Source: Nitrosomonas sp.
GTDB lineage: Bacteria > Pseudomonadota > Gammaproteobacteria > Burkholderiales > Nitrosomonadaceae
Direction: 5' to 3'
Length of the DNA stretch: 64,000 bases
Assembly (NCBI GenBank): GCA_016710135.1
Contig: JADJLM010000004.1
Coordinates: forward strand, 1-64,000
Shown here: positions 29,202 through 38,688 of the stretch, piece after piece
Layout: the number at the start of each line of letters is the position of its first letter
Position numbering within the stretch: the first letter of the stretch is position 1
Translations under genes and position numbers: made by a program
The notes under the pieces: model-generated
What the model was told of the DNA's origin: nothing
Seen by the model: the letters and a program-made list of their open reading frames with translations, nothing else
The model's database searches: none

Positions 29202-30148
29202 TTAAACTTTTAGATTAATTGTTTTCCGTATCAGATTCACAAAATTAAAAATAGCCTTCTTTTTTCGCAATTCCATCGAAGCATCTGAAGTCTGATCATC
29301 CATGCGAGTGGCACCTCTTTCAGTGATACGAGTCATTGCCGTTTCAGCAATAATTTCGCCAACACTCGCTGCGTTAGACGCAACAGGACAAGTACAGCTC
29401 ATATCTCCTACCGTGCGAAACCGAACCATAACTTTCTCAACCTTCTCACTTTCTTTCGGTTGTACAAGATGCGAAACCGGTAATAAACCTGAATCACGAG
29501 GAATAACCTCACGCCAATGCGCAAAATAAATTGATGGAACTTCGAGATTCTCGCGAGCTATGTATTCCCACACATCGAGTTCAGTCCAGTTACTAATTGG
29601 AAACACTCGGATATTTTCGCCAGGGTGCGTTTTAGTATTGTACAAGCTCCATAATTCCGGACGCTGATTCTTTGGATCCCATTGACCAAACTCATCTCGG
29701 AAAGAAAAGATACGCTCTTTTGCACGCGCCTTTTCTTCATCGCGTCGAGCACCACCAATACAGGCATCAAAACTGAATTCAGCAATAGCATCTAACAATG
29801 TAATTGATTGAAATGGGTTTCTACTTTGATTTTCCGACCGCAGCACCACCCGACCTTTTTTAATCGAATCATCCATACTTCTTACAATAAGCTTTTCCCC
29901 CAGTTCTTTCGCCCGGTAATCGCGAAATGCGATCACCTCAGGAAAATTATGTTCTGTATCAATGTGTAAGAGGGGAAACGGGAATCGCCCTGGACGAAAC
30001 GCTTTCTCTGCAAGACGAAGCAACACAATAGAGTCTTTTCCTCCCGAAAAAGTAAAGCAGGATTAGTACACTCAGCAGCAACTTCTCGCATGATATGTAT
30101 GGCTTCACTTTCTAGGGCATCCAGATGCGTAAAAGATCGATGGCTCAT
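29202..30148 (-). pseudogene. cysD: Sulfate adenylyltransferase small subunit, frameshifted near the start
   Basis: This is the catalytic subunit of ATP sulfurylase, making APS from sulfate and ATP. The true N-terminus (SHRSFTHLDALESEAIHIMREVAAE) is read from 30148 and breaks in the PP-loop. LLF-SGGKDSIVLLRL is recovered by adding one T to the run of five at about 30045. The rest is intact: HIDTEHNFPEV, GGARRDEEKARAKER and SCTCPVASNA. The restored length is 315 residues. It lies 16 bases upstream of cysN. Confidence 0.92.
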
Positions 30149-30192
30149 TTTTCTACTAGATCATTAAAATTAATTGTTTACTTAAATACTTA

Positions 30193-30885
30193 CTATGCTC
30201 GGTTTACGTGTAATCCACATTCTTTTGAATCAGGATTTTCCCACCACCAACGTCCAGACCGAATATCTTCTCCTGGCGTAATAGCTCGAGTACAAGGCGC
30301 GCACCCTATACTGGGATAAAAATGATCATGCAGCTTGTTATAGGGCACATCGTGTTGCTTGAGGTAGCTCCAAATTTCTGCATTACTCCAGTCACATAAT
30401 GGATTAAATTTCTGTATCGCGTGTTCAGCATCAAATTGCGATACCGATAAGCTATCACGCGTAATGGCTTGTTCACGGCGCATGCCTGTTATCCAAGAAC
30501 GTTTGCCTGCCAAGGCTCGCCGTAAGGGCTCCACTTTGCGGATATAGCAGCAACGTTTACGTAGCTCAACAGTTTGATAAAAGCCATTGGGGCCATTTTG
30601 GGCCATATAGCTTTCCACTGCAGCCGCCTCGGGAAAATACATCTTAATATCAATATGATATTTATCTCTCACCGTTTGAATCAGCGAATAAGTTTCCTCA
30701 GGGAGTCTGCCCGTATCAAGCGTAAACATCTCAATATCTGGAAAATAGTGCGCGATGATATCTGTTAAAACCATATCCTCAGCACCAAAACTATTCGCAA
30801 ATACAGTTGGCATATAGTTTCGCTGCACATCCTCCAATAGAAGAGATATCTCTTTAACTTTATGCTCAGTATTAATTCCGGTCAT
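30193..30885 (-). CDS. cysH: Assimilatory APS reductase (CysH family)
   Basis: A 230-residue enzyme reducing activated sulfate to sulfite with thioredoxin. The PP-loop region is FANSFGAEDMVLTD. The Cys pairs KRCCYIRK and GCAPCTR, which ligate a 4Fe-4S cluster, mark the APS-using type and not the E. coli PAPS type. The C-terminal KECGLH carries the catalytic Cys. No CysC kinase is seen in the cluster, consistent with direct use of APS. Confidence 0.93.
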   Translation of the reverse strand: MTGINTEHKVKEISLLLEDVQRNYMPTVFANSFGAEDMVLTDIIAHYFPDIEMFTLDTGRLPEETYSLIQTVRDKYHIDIKMYFPEAAAVESYMAQNGPNGFYQTVELRKRCCYIRKVEPLRRALAGKRSWITGMRREQAITRDSLSVSQFDAEHAIQKFNPLCDWSNAEIWSYLKQHDVPYNKLHDHFYPSIGCAPCTRAITPGEDIRSGRWWWENPDSKECGLHVNRA

Positions 30886-30913
30886 TGTGCTAATTGGCGC
30901 TTATTTACGAAAT

Positions 30914-33010
30914 TTATAGCGTAGTAGTCGACTGCTGAGCACGCTTCGTTGGTATCGTTGACACAGTTTTAGGTAACGCACCTGCCAAATCAAGTTGACG
31001 ATCAAAACCAATACAAAAATCAGCCACTTCGGAAGTCCATTCATCAAGCGCAGCATACCATTCTGTCAAGGCGCCATCGGTTAGCTCTTCAGCCGGGGTT
31101 GAAAAAAGTTGCGCAAATTTAGCTAACTCAAGCGCGATATTAGGTTTCGTTGGTAAGACACGTTTAAGTTCTTCAGCTTGCTCTAACAGATTTTCATATT
31201 TCTTACCGCCAACTAACTGCGCTAAGCCTTGACTAATCAACCGCGCTATCTCCTCTGCACATTTTAAGGAATCCTCTAATTTACGCTGAAACTTAAGCGC
31301 ATTACGATAATTTCGTTCATTCGCCGCGTCAAAGAAAGTAGTACCAATTTGAAGTTGTTTGGCACCAGCACATTCCCCCCCACCCAATTGCAATACTCTA
31401 AAATCATCCCCTTGACCATGATCTCTTAAAACAGAATGCAAATCTTCTTGCTTAACTTCAACCACATCCGCCAGCAATTCAGTAAAATAGCTTTGTCCAA
31501 CTCGCCTCGTCCAATTGAAAAATGACTCACCAGTCTGACGATCTGTTGCATAAGCTGACTGAACGCGCGTAACCGCCACCTCTACACGCGCACTGGGTAC
31601 TGAAGGTCCTTTAAACGCCAACCCTCCTGAAGCCATACCATCGCCCCCAAAATACATCTGATAATGAGGAACAAGTTTGCCAAACATCCGTTTTCCTTCC
31701 CCATAAATCCCAATATCACCACTCTCAGGTTGAGCACAGCCATTATGACAGCCAGAAACTCTAATGCGTAAATCATCTTTGCCACCTGTAAGCTTTGCCC
31801 CTAAGGTAGGACTGGAAGTTATACCCAATCGACACGTTGATGTCCCTGGGCAAGCGACAACGTTATCTCCAGCTTTGGGCAGGCCTAACCCTAACCCGTT
31901 TAATGCGGTTTGAATACCTGCAATTTTAGTTTCTGGTACATCGACCAACATTAAATTCTGGTCTTGGGTAGTTCGTATTTCTTTCAAATCATATTGCTTG
32001 AGTAACTTTGCAATTCCGCGCATTTGCTTTGCGGTAACTTGACCCAGTGGAACACTGATCGGTACAACAAATAATCCCGTTTGCTTTTGGGCAAACAATT
32101 TACGCGGTGCTCCCGGACCTGGCACTTCGGCTGCTCGATTACCTAAAGCCCAATTACCTTTAGGGTAATCCTGATCAGCCAACACGGCCTTTACCCGGCC
32201 CAATTCCTCGTGGTACTTTTCGATAAAACCATCGACTCCAAACTTATCGACTAAGAATTTAATCCGAGCCTTTGCCCTTTTATTGCGGTCAGAATACTTG
32301 TTGTGCATCGTTAGCACAGCTTCGACAATGAGTAATAGATCTTTCTCTTCAGCAAATGATTCAATTACGATAGCCTCATGTGGCTTATGTCCCAGCCCTC
32401 CACCGACTAAAACTTTGAAACCAAATCGATCACCCTGCTGTACTGCAACCACGCCTAAATCATGAATCATTGCCTGCGCGCAATCAGCTTCACAGCCTGA
32501 AAAACTCATCTTAAATTTACGCGGCATTAGTTGGTTAAGCGGTTTACGTAAAAAATGTCGAACCACGCCGCCCAAATGCTGACTGATATCGGTATGCTCT
32601 CGTGAGCAAACCCCAGTTAACGGACAGGCGGTTACATTGCGAATAGTATTACCACACGCTTCCCGTGTTGTAAGTCCTCCCTTGGCTAAATGTCGCATCA
32701 CTGCGGGTGTACCTGCTAGCGGTACATAATGTAATTGAATATCTTGCCGTGTTGTGACATGCGCCTCACCAGACTGCACATATTTCTCGATAACATCAGC
32801 GATGGCATTCAATTGCAAAGCATTCAATCGCCCACCCGGCACCTTGATGCGCACCATATTAACTCCGTCTTGGCGCTGCCCATATATTCCCATCTGCAAC
32901 CGCGTAGCAGTAAATCGATCAACATCCATCTTTTGTGCAAAGAAATCCTGTAATGATTGATCGTAGGAGTTAATTTCCTCATCATTAGCTAGATCAGTTA
33001 AATAATCCAT
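30914..33010 (-). CDS. cysI: Siroheme sulfite/nitrite reductase, hemoprotein
   Basis: A 698-residue reductase with the duplicated ferredoxin-like plus siroheme domains of the family. The first half has THVTTRQDIQLHYV and TGVCSREH. The second half has the 4Fe-4S/siroheme ligands CPGTSTC and GCHNGC. A C-terminal alpha-helical tail of about 120 residues (LEDSLKCAEEIARLISQGLAQL) is extra to the core. Position next to cysH and behind a CysB-type regulator argues for sulfite reduction. No flavoprotein CysJ is present, so electrons probably come from a ferredoxin. Confidence 0.9.
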   Translation of the reverse strand: MDYLTDLANDEEINSYDQSLQDFFAQKMDVDRFTATRLQMGIYGQRQDGVNMVRIKVPGGRLNALQLNAIADVIEKYVQSGEAHVTTRQDIQLHYVPLAGTPAVMRHLAKGGLTTREACGNTIRNVTACPLTGVCSREHTDISQHLGGVVRHFLRKPLNQLMPRKFKMSFSGCEADCAQAMIHDLGVVAVQQGDRFGFKVLVGGGLGHKPHEAIVIESFAEEKDLLLIVEAVLTMHNKYSDRNKRAKARIKFLVDKFGVDGFIEKYHEELGRVKAVLADQDYPKGNWALGNRAAEVPGPGAPRKLFAQKQTGLFVVPISVPLGQVTAKQMRGIAKLLKQYDLKEIRTTQDQNLMLVDVPETKIAGIQTALNGLGLGLPKAGDNVVACPGTSTCRLGITSSPTLGAKLTGGKDDLRIRVSGCHNGCAQPESGDIGIYGEGKRMFGKLVPHYQMYFGGDGMASGGLAFKGPSVPSARVEVAVTRVQSAYATDRQTGESFFNWTRRVGQSYFTELLADVVEVKQEDLHSVLRDHGQGDDFRVLQLGGGECAGAKQLQIGTTFFDAANERNYRNALKFQRKLEDSLKCAEEIARLISQGLAQLVGGKKYENLLEQAEELKRVLPTKPNIALELAKFAQLFSTPAEELTDGALTEWYAALDEWTSEVADFCIGFDRQLDLAGALPKTVSTIPTKRAQQSTTTL

Positions 33011-33322
33011 CTATCTCTTCTCTCCATTTTTTCGCTCATATCAGCTTGCTACTGATATGTAAGTAAGGTATTAATAATTTGTGCCTATTTTATCTGATAT
33101 CTGATCGCTGGCGGTAATTTCTCGATGACTTCCTTTTTTATTTTTTTACGAAACATGATTCGAATCTGCCACGTATCGGACTATTGATTGATGAAATAGA
33201 AATACACCATGCGATTGCATTTTTACTCAGGGCAAAAAAAGTAGTTATCTTACCAGCACTTGCATATGCCTTTAAATAATATTGAATTACAAACATATAA
33301 CTAAAAATTATATATAATCACA
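33011..33322. promoter_or_regulatory. Divergent control region between the cys operon and the CysB-type gene
   Basis: This 312-base AT-rich gap must hold the promoters of both transcripts and, by analogy with CysB systems, operator sites. A TATAAT at 33313-33318 sits only four bases before the regulator's ATG and has no good -35 box at the normal distance. No RNA gene or small open frame is evident. Confidence 0.45.
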
Positions 33323-34273
33323 ATGAGACTTCAGCAACTACGTTTTTTAAGTGAGATCAATCGCCAGAATTTAAATCTCTCCAAAGCAGCCGAAAGCTTG
33401 CATACTTCTCAACCAGGTATTAGCAAGCAAATTCAATTACTCGAAAACGAGCTTGGTGTAGATATTTTTGTGCGCAATGGTAAGCGTATCGTTAAAATCA
33501 CTCCTCCTGGAAAGGCGATCATTGAGATCGCTGAACGTATGCTGCGAGATGCTGAAAACTTAAAATCGGTTGGCCGGGAGTTTAATAATCAAGCAAGCGG
33601 TACACTTACCATCGCAACCACGCATACTCAAGCACGATATGCGTTGCCGCCTGTCATCAAGCGATTTACTGAACGCTATCCCAATGTGAAACTTACACTG
33701 CGACAAGGAAACCCAATTCAGATCGCCACATTGGTCTCATCTGGTGAAGCTGATTTAGCCATTGCCACTGAAGCAATTGAATTATTTCAAGATTTAATCA
33801 TGCTACCGTGCTATCAATGGAATCGTTGTGTTGTCGTACCACCCAATCACCCGCTGCTAGATAACCCAATCCTCTCGCTCGAGTCCATCGCGCAGTATCC
33901 TATCGTTACTTATGATTTTGCATTCACGGGCCGCTCAAAAATTAATCGCGCATTCGAGGCAAGAGGGTTAAATCCGAATGTGGTTTTGACTGCTATCGAT
34001 TCCGATGTAATCAAAACTTATGTTGAATTAGGATTAGGTATTGGAATATTAGCGAATATGGCTTTTGACGCCTCACGCGACCAGCAGCTTCGGTCAATTG
34101 ATGCTAGCCATTTGTTCGAGCCCAGCACAACTCGAGTCGGCATTAGTCGAAATAGCTACATTCGAGGATATAGCTATGATTTCATAGAAATGTTTGCCCC
34201 GCACCTGACTCATGAAATCGTTAAATCAGCAATGAAAGGCAAAGCTCAGCAAAACCAAACCGCTTCATTCTAA
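33323..34273 (+). CDS. cysB: CysB/Cbl-type LysR regulator
   Basis: A 316-residue LysR-family activator. The N-terminal helix-turn-helix is LNLSKAAESLHTSQPGISKQIQLLENELG, as in CysB. The co-inducer domain includes TLTIATTHTQARYALPPVIKRF and the CysB segment RQGNPIQIATLVSSGEADLAIATE. Divergent from cysI-cysH-cysDN, it most likely activates these genes when cysteine is short, with acetylserine as co-inducer. Confidence 0.92.
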   Translation: MRLQQLRFLSEINRQNLNLSKAAESLHTSQPGISKQIQLLENELGVDIFVRNGKRIVKITPPGKAIIEIAERMLRDAENLKSVGREFNNQASGTLTIATTHTQARYALPPVIKRFTERYPNVKLTLRQGNPIQIATLVSSGEADLAIATEAIELFQDLIMLPCYQWNRCVVVPPNHPLLDNPILSLESIAQYPIVTYDFAFTGRSKINRAFEARGLNPNVVLTAIDSDVIKTYVELGLGIGILANMAFDASRDQQLRSIDASHLFEPSTTRVGISRNSYIRGYSYDFIEMFAPHLTHEIVKSAMKGKAQQNQTASF

Positions 34274-34640
34274 GCGCATGTAGAAGCTTAATCCTCTCAA
34301 ACACGTTATAGCAGCCCCTTCATCAAACTCGCAGCTTTACTGTTTCTTTAATATAAACAGAAAACTACGCCTTCAATCGCTCACATTGCAAAGAAATTAA
34401 AACCATTGTCAACGGAATAGTATCTACGCTCGTTATTGGTTCCCATAAAGCTACAAAGATAGAAAAATAAGCTCCCATAAAATAACTATAAGTCATAAGA
34501 GAAAAATGCACTCAACGAATCAATATATTACTGATGCAAACAAAGTCGTCGCTCCCAATCCAAGCAGTCCGATGCAGCTTGTTGCTCGCTAGCAGCCTCA
34601 AATTCAACTTTTATAGTTTTAATTAAATTTCCACATCATT
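34274..34640. other. Intergenic stretch without a recognised gene
   Basis: These 367 bases are AT-rich. A short open stretch on the minus strand (about 34540-34610, ending DCLDWERRLCLHQ) has no start codon in frame and may be a gene relic. Any promoter of the ATP-grasp cluster should lie in the last 150 bases; none stands out. Confidence 0.4.
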
Positions 34641-35723
34641 ATGGAAAAGCTCAATATTGCTTATACGTGCAACGTCAGAAAACCTGGCATGGAAGATGAA
34701 CGTTATGGGGAGTTTGAAAGCCCTGAAACGATTGAAACAATTATTAACGCGCTTGAACGAGTAGGTGCCAACGTAGAATTAATTGATGTAGGACCGGACA
34801 TTTTTCATCAACTTGAGAAACGCAAAAACAATATTGATATTGTTTTCAATAATACTGAAGGATTAAATGAGAAGGAATTACGTGAAGCTATCGTTCCTTT
34901 CTTTTGTGAGTTTTTACAGATCCCCTATACCGGTAGTAGCCCTAAAACCTTTATCAATAAAATGGACAAGGCCACAGCCAAAAGGATTGTAGCCTATGAC
35001 CGCGTTCCCACTGCACGCTTTCAGCTCATGAAGCCTGGGGAGAAATTAAGAGATTTATCGTTTCCTCTAATGGCTAAACCTTATAGCGAAGGAACAAGTA
35101 TCGGTATCAGTCAGAAAAGTAAAGCCAACAATTTATCAGAGCTCAATCAAGCAATTGAAGCAATCTATGAGCAATTCAATCAACCTGCCCTTGTTGAAGA
35201 GTTTCTGGATGGGACGGAGTACACGATTGGTTTTATTGGAAATTACATATTACCTATCCTAGAAATAGACTTTGCAAAGATACCAGGTCAACCTCAGCTT
35301 CGTGACCCATACGTAAAAAGTATTGAAAATCCTTTCATCTCGCATTTGCCGTGGGAGGAAAAAGCAAAAAAATTTGCGGGGCTTGCGATCAAAGCTCATG
35401 AAGCGCTTGAAATTCGAGATTATAACCGCATGGATTTTCGTGAACGAGAAGATCAGCTTTATTTCCTGGAAGCCAATGTCATTCCGGGACTCCATCCAAC
35501 CGAAGCAGACCTGACTAACATGTGTCAACATGCCAATATTGCTCACGCAGATATGGTAGCGTTAATTTTAGATACAGCCATAAAAAGACTTTCTGCGCAA
35601 TACCCAGCGCGATTCGAGAAAAAAACGGAATTACTCAATGAGCTAACCAATAAAGCAATCAGTCAGGCAACTCGTGCTGGCGAAATTGTATACCAGGACC
35701 GAGTGTACAACCTTTTGGGATAA
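34641..35723 (+). CDS. D-Ala-D-Ala ligase-like ATP-grasp enzyme
   Basis: A 360-residue ATP-grasp ligase. It shows the Ddl-like order: an N-terminal nucleotide-fold domain (DIVFNNTEGLNEKELREAIVP), the segment IPYTGSSPKTFINKMDKATAKRI, an ATP-binding lysine strand (PLMAKPYSEGTSIGIS), VEEFLDGTEYTIGF, and metal ligands in YNRMDFRE and FLEANVIPGLHP. The classical serine loop of Ddl is not evident, so the substrate may not be D-alanine. It heads a four-gene run with a GNAT, a DapF-like epimerase and a membrane protein, suggesting ligation of an amino acid or peptide in a small-molecule pathway. Confidence 0.82.
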   Translation: MEKLNIAYTCNVRKPGMEDERYGEFESPETIETIINALERVGANVELIDVGPDIFHQLEKRKNNIDIVFNNTEGLNEKELREAIVPFFCEFLQIPYTGSSPKTFINKMDKATAKRIVAYDRVPTARFQLMKPGEKLRDLSFPLMAKPYSEGTSIGISQKSKANNLSELNQAIEAIYEQFNQPALVEEFLDGTEYTIGFIGNYILPILEIDFAKIPGQPQLRDPYVKSIENPFISHLPWEEKAKKFAGLAIKAHEALEIRDYNRMDFREREDQLYFLEANVIPGLHPTEADLTNMCQHANIAHADMVALILDTAIKRLSAQYPARFEKKTELLNELTNKAISQATRAGEIVYQDRVYNLLG

Positions 35724-35744
35724 TTAATTTAAGGACTACACACA

Positions 35745-36200
35745 ATGATCGTACCTATCTCACATGAAATGCATCCCCATCTTATTAAAATCGCTTTGCA
35801 AGAAATGGGGGCTATGTATCAACCTGAGCTCCATGAAGAGCTAGATGATATCGAAAGGGGAAAATGTTTTGGGCTTTGCAAGCTCGAAAACGGTAAGCCC
35901 GTCGGATATGTCGTAGCTAAAAGAACAATCGATGCTTACCACCTCCTTACCATTGCTGTCGATATCGAGCATCGCGGTAAAGGCTATGGTTCCTTATTGA
36001 TTGACAGTATTTTTACTGAAATTGAAAAAAAAGGGGGGCGAATCCTTAATGTCATTACCGATGCAGAAGCTAACGAAAGCATACGTTTCTACCTCAAGAA
36101 CAGTTTTATTCTAGCTGGCATAGTACAAGACGAATTTATTTCTGGCGTTGCTCAGGTGCACCTCACAAAACGCGCGGGGTATAGTCCAGAGCAATTTTGA
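35745..36200 (+). CDS. GNAT-family N-acetyltransferase
   Basis: A 151-residue acetyltransferase. The acetyl-CoA site is LTIAVDIEHRGKGYGSLLI (R-x-x-G-x-G type), followed by LNVITDAEANESIRFYLKNSF. It probably acetylates an amine of a small molecule or peptide. It starts 21 bases after the ATP-grasp gene with AAGGA upstream of its ATG, so it is in the same operon. Confidence 0.85.
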   Translation: MIVPISHEMHPHLIKIALQEMGAMYQPELHEELDDIERGKCFGLCKLENGKPVGYVVAKRTIDAYHLLTIAVDIEHRGKGYGSLLIDSIFTEIEKKGGRILNVITDAEANESIRFYLKNSFILAGIVQDEFISGVAQVHLTKRAGYSPEQF

Positions 36201-36253
36201 AGAACCTTCCTTTAATAACAATCAAATAAACAAACATCTCAGGAGCACATGAT

Positions 36254-37090
36254 ATGAGAATTAGAGCGACAAAAATGGATGGCTGTGGTAATTCTTTCCT
36301 GGTCGTTGATGAGATCAAAACCCCATTGGCTCAGTATGATCGAACAAAAATTTCAAATGCACTCGCAGTCCAACATAATACAGATGGAATACTTTATATC
36401 GATCATCACCTTGGAATGCCAACCATGAAAATTTTTGATCGAGATGGAACAGAGGAAACGATGTGTGGTAATGGGCTACGCTGCGCCACTCGATATTTTC
36501 GTGACCAATACATCTCGAGCAATGTTTTTCCGATCGCTACCGGTGATGGAATTAAAGAAGTCACCGTTGATAATGAACTTGTTGAGGTTAATCTAGGATC
36601 AGCGCGTGATTATTGCCAACTAAGTGACAAGTTTCATTTTGTGTTTACGGGAGTTCCACACCTCGTTGTTATAAGTAATGAGATGAGCCTTGAGTCTGCT
36701 AGGACGCTAGGAAAGTTGCTAAGAGAAGATAAATCACTTTGCAACAGCGTTAATCACCCCGAAGGCGTCAACGTTAACTTTATCTGGCGAACACCTGAAG
36801 GAATCGCCGTGCGCACCTATGAAGTCGGTGTAGAAGACGTTACACTCAGCTGCGGAACAGGAAGTGCAGCAAGTGCCTATGTGGCTGCAAAAGTTTATGG
36901 CTTGTCACTTCCCATTGCGACACAATCGCTCGGCGGTAAGCTAGAAATTCGCGATATCGGTGGAGAACTATCAATCCGAGGCATAACCTGCTATCAAGGA
37001 AAAGTTATTGGATTCGTCAATCAAGCCCATCCTAAATCAATCGTACCTTCTCGCTATTGGCAACGAAGTAATGTCTCATTAAGCATATAA
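36254..37090 (+). CDS. Diaminopimelate epimerase-like amino acid racemase
   Basis: A 278-residue DapF-fold, PLP-independent epimerase. Both catalytic Cys are in place: EETMCGNGLRCATRYF and TLSCGTGSAA. The N-terminal KMDGCGNSFLVVDE corresponds to KMHGLGNDF of DapF, and the family GVPHLVV is present. Several DapF substrate residues differ (GNGLR for GNGAR, few Glu/Arg in the C-terminal pocket), so it may act on another amino acid. AGGAG precedes the ATG. Its place in this small cluster, away from lysine genes, also argues against ordinary DapF. Confidence 0.82.
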   Translation: MRIRATKMDGCGNSFLVVDEIKTPLAQYDRTKISNALAVQHNTDGILYIDHHLGMPTMKIFDRDGTEETMCGNGLRCATRYFRDQYISSNVFPIATGDGIKEVTVDNELVEVNLGSARDYCQLSDKFHFVFTGVPHLVVISNEMSLESARTLGKLLREDKSLCNSVNHPEGVNVNFIWRTPEGIAVRTYEVGVEDVTLSCGTGSAASAYVAAKVYGLSLPIATQSLGGKLEIRDIGGELSIRGITCYQGKVIGFVNQAHPKSIVPSRYWQRSNVSLSI

Positions 37091-37093
37091 ATT

Positions 37094-37390
37094 ATGGAGT
37101 TTTCTATTGTTACTTTTTTACTAATTATGTCTGCAATGGCGTTTGCAGATGTTTGCTGGACACTCTATTTTATCGATGTAGAGCAAAGAAAAGCACATCC
37201 TGCCGCATTCTGGTCAGCCATGATTATTTTAGTCACAGCTTTCTCAGTGACCAACTACGTTGAAAACAAAATTTATATTGCGGCTGCTTTTATAGGTGCC
37301 TATATCGGCACTTATGGAACCCTCAAGTGGAAGGTATATAAAGAGAAACAGCTTGCTCAGACTGAATCATCTCAGACCAAAGAAGCGTAA
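37094..37390 (+). CDS. Small membrane protein
   Basis: A 98-residue protein with three hydrophobic segments (FSIVTFLLIMSAMAFADVCW, AFWSAMIILVTAFSVTNYV, YIAAAFIGAYIGTYGTL) and a charged, Gln-rich tail. It resembles small multi-helix proteins of unknown function. It starts three bases after the DapF-like stop, so it is almost certainly co-expressed and may export or anchor the product of the cluster. Confidence 0.7.
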   Translation: MEFSIVTFLLIMSAMAFADVCWTLYFIDVEQRKAHPAAFWSAMIILVTAFSVTNYVENKIYIAAAFIGAYIGTYGTLKWKVYKEKQLAQTESSQTKEA

Positions 37391-37419
37391 GAACACGAGC
37401 GATTACAAGCTTTTTCACT

Positions 37420-38688
37420 TCAGTGACCACTCCCTCTACCCTGATCCACATCCACAATCGTGACTAAGCCTCCCCGATTTCCCCAGGCATTCCTAATATA
37501 GGAAATCACTTGTGCAATTTCTTCATCCCTGAGTAATTGTTGGAAAGGTGGCATGCCATAAGGTTGTGGGTTCAGATAGGTGGTCGGTGGGTATCCCCCA
37601 TTCAGTATAACCCGGATAAGATTAAGCGGAACAGGCAAAGTTACACTACGATTATTAGCAAGTGGGGGATAAATTCCTGGCACGCCTTGTCCAATTTCGC
37701 CGTGGCAATCTTGGCAATGTTTCTCATATACTTTCTTACCCTGAGCAAGATATCGCTTAGCATTCTCCGACATTTCTGGATAGCGAATATTCGCCTCTAC
37801 AGCTTTGTCTGGTAGCGACTTAAGATAAACCGCCATAGCACGTACATCTTGAGGCGACCAATATTGTAAGCTTTGCTGCACGACAGTTGCCATGGGGCCT
37901 GAGGCATTTGCATGTTTTGATACACCCGAAGAAAGCAATTCGATAATATCTTCAAGGTTCCAATCCATAACACCCGCCTCTTTACGGGAATAAAGCGAAG
38001 GTGCGTACCAATTTGAGCTCATCATCTGCCCACCTCCCAGTGCGGCATCTTTTTTGGCACCGACTTCATTACGCGCTGTATGACATGCATCGCAATGCCC
38101 TAATCCTTGAACCAGATAGGCACCACGATTCCATTCCTCACTTTGTGTCGGGTCAGTCTCATAAATGCCTTGTTTAAAAAAAAGCTTCCGCCACCCAAAT
38201 AACAATGGCTTAGAATTGTAGGGAAAAGGAATCGCATGAGCGGGATTAACTTGAGAAACAGCAGGGATCGATTGAAGATACTCAAAAATCAACTTAGCAT
38301 CAGCTCGTGTTATTTTGGTAAATTCAGTATAAGGAAATGCGGGATATAGCATTCGACCATCCCGAGATTTCCCTTCATGCATCGCTAGCCAAAAATCTTC
38401 TTCAGTCCAGCGCCCAATTCCAGTTTCTTTATCCGGTGTAATGTTTGGTGTGACAAACGTACCGAACGCGGTCGTCAACTGCCGTCCGCCCGCAAATGGA
38501 ATTCCTCCTTTTGCTGTATGACAACCTAGGCAGTTTCCAACTCGTGTTAGATATTCGCCTTCAGCTAAACTCTGGTCAGTTGGGGAAGCAGCATGTACTC
38601 GTACCGTAAATAGCACAAGCAATACGAGGCAACCTATCACATACTTTCTCACGGAGCATAAGGCAGAAGAAACGTAATAATGACTCAT
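37420..38688 (-). CDS. Tri-haem cytochrome c (alcohol dehydrogenase cytochrome-subunit type)
   Basis: A 422-residue exported cytochrome with three haem sites: CLGCHT, CDACHT and CQDCHG. The signal segment is YVIGCLVLLVLFTVRVHA. The layout matches the cytochrome c subunit of membrane alcohol/gluconate dehydrogenases, but no dehydrogenase gene is adjacent. I choose the ATG at 38688 because it overlaps the upstream stop as ATGA. A longer start lacks support. Confidence 0.88.
   Translation of the reverse strand: MSHYYVSSALCSVRKYVIGCLVLLVLFTVRVHAASPTDQSLAEGEYLTRVGNCLGCHTAKGGIPFAGGRQLTTAFGTFVTPNITPDKETGIGRWTEEDFWLAMHEGKSRDGRMLYPAFPYTEFTKITRADAKLIFEYLQSIPAVSQVNPAHAIPFPYNSKPLLFGWRKLFFKQGIYETDPTQSEEWNRGAYLVQGLGHCDACHTARNEVGAKKDAALGGGQMMSSNWYAPSLYSRKEAGVMDWNLEDIIELLSSGVSKHANASGPMATVVQQSLQYWSPQDVRAMAVYLKSLPDKAVEANIRYPEMSENAKRYLAQGKKVYEKHCQDCHGEIGQGVPGIYPPLANNRSVTLPVPLNLIRVILNGGYPPTTYLNPQPYGMPPFQQLLRDEEIAQVISYIRNAWGNRGGLVTIVDVDQGRGSGH

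Noticed and set aside
30914..33010. Nitrite reductase for nitrogen assimilation
   Set aside because: The family includes such enzymes, but the cysH/cysDN neighbours and CysB-type regulator favour sulfite.
34540..34610. Short minus-strand frame ending DCLDWERRLCLHQ
   Set aside because: No start codon in frame and too short; at most a relic.
34641..37390. D-cycloserine or staphylopine gene cluster
   Set aside because: Only the racemase and ligase types are shared; the defining arginase, OASS-like, nicotianamine synthase-like and opine dehydrogenase genes are absent.
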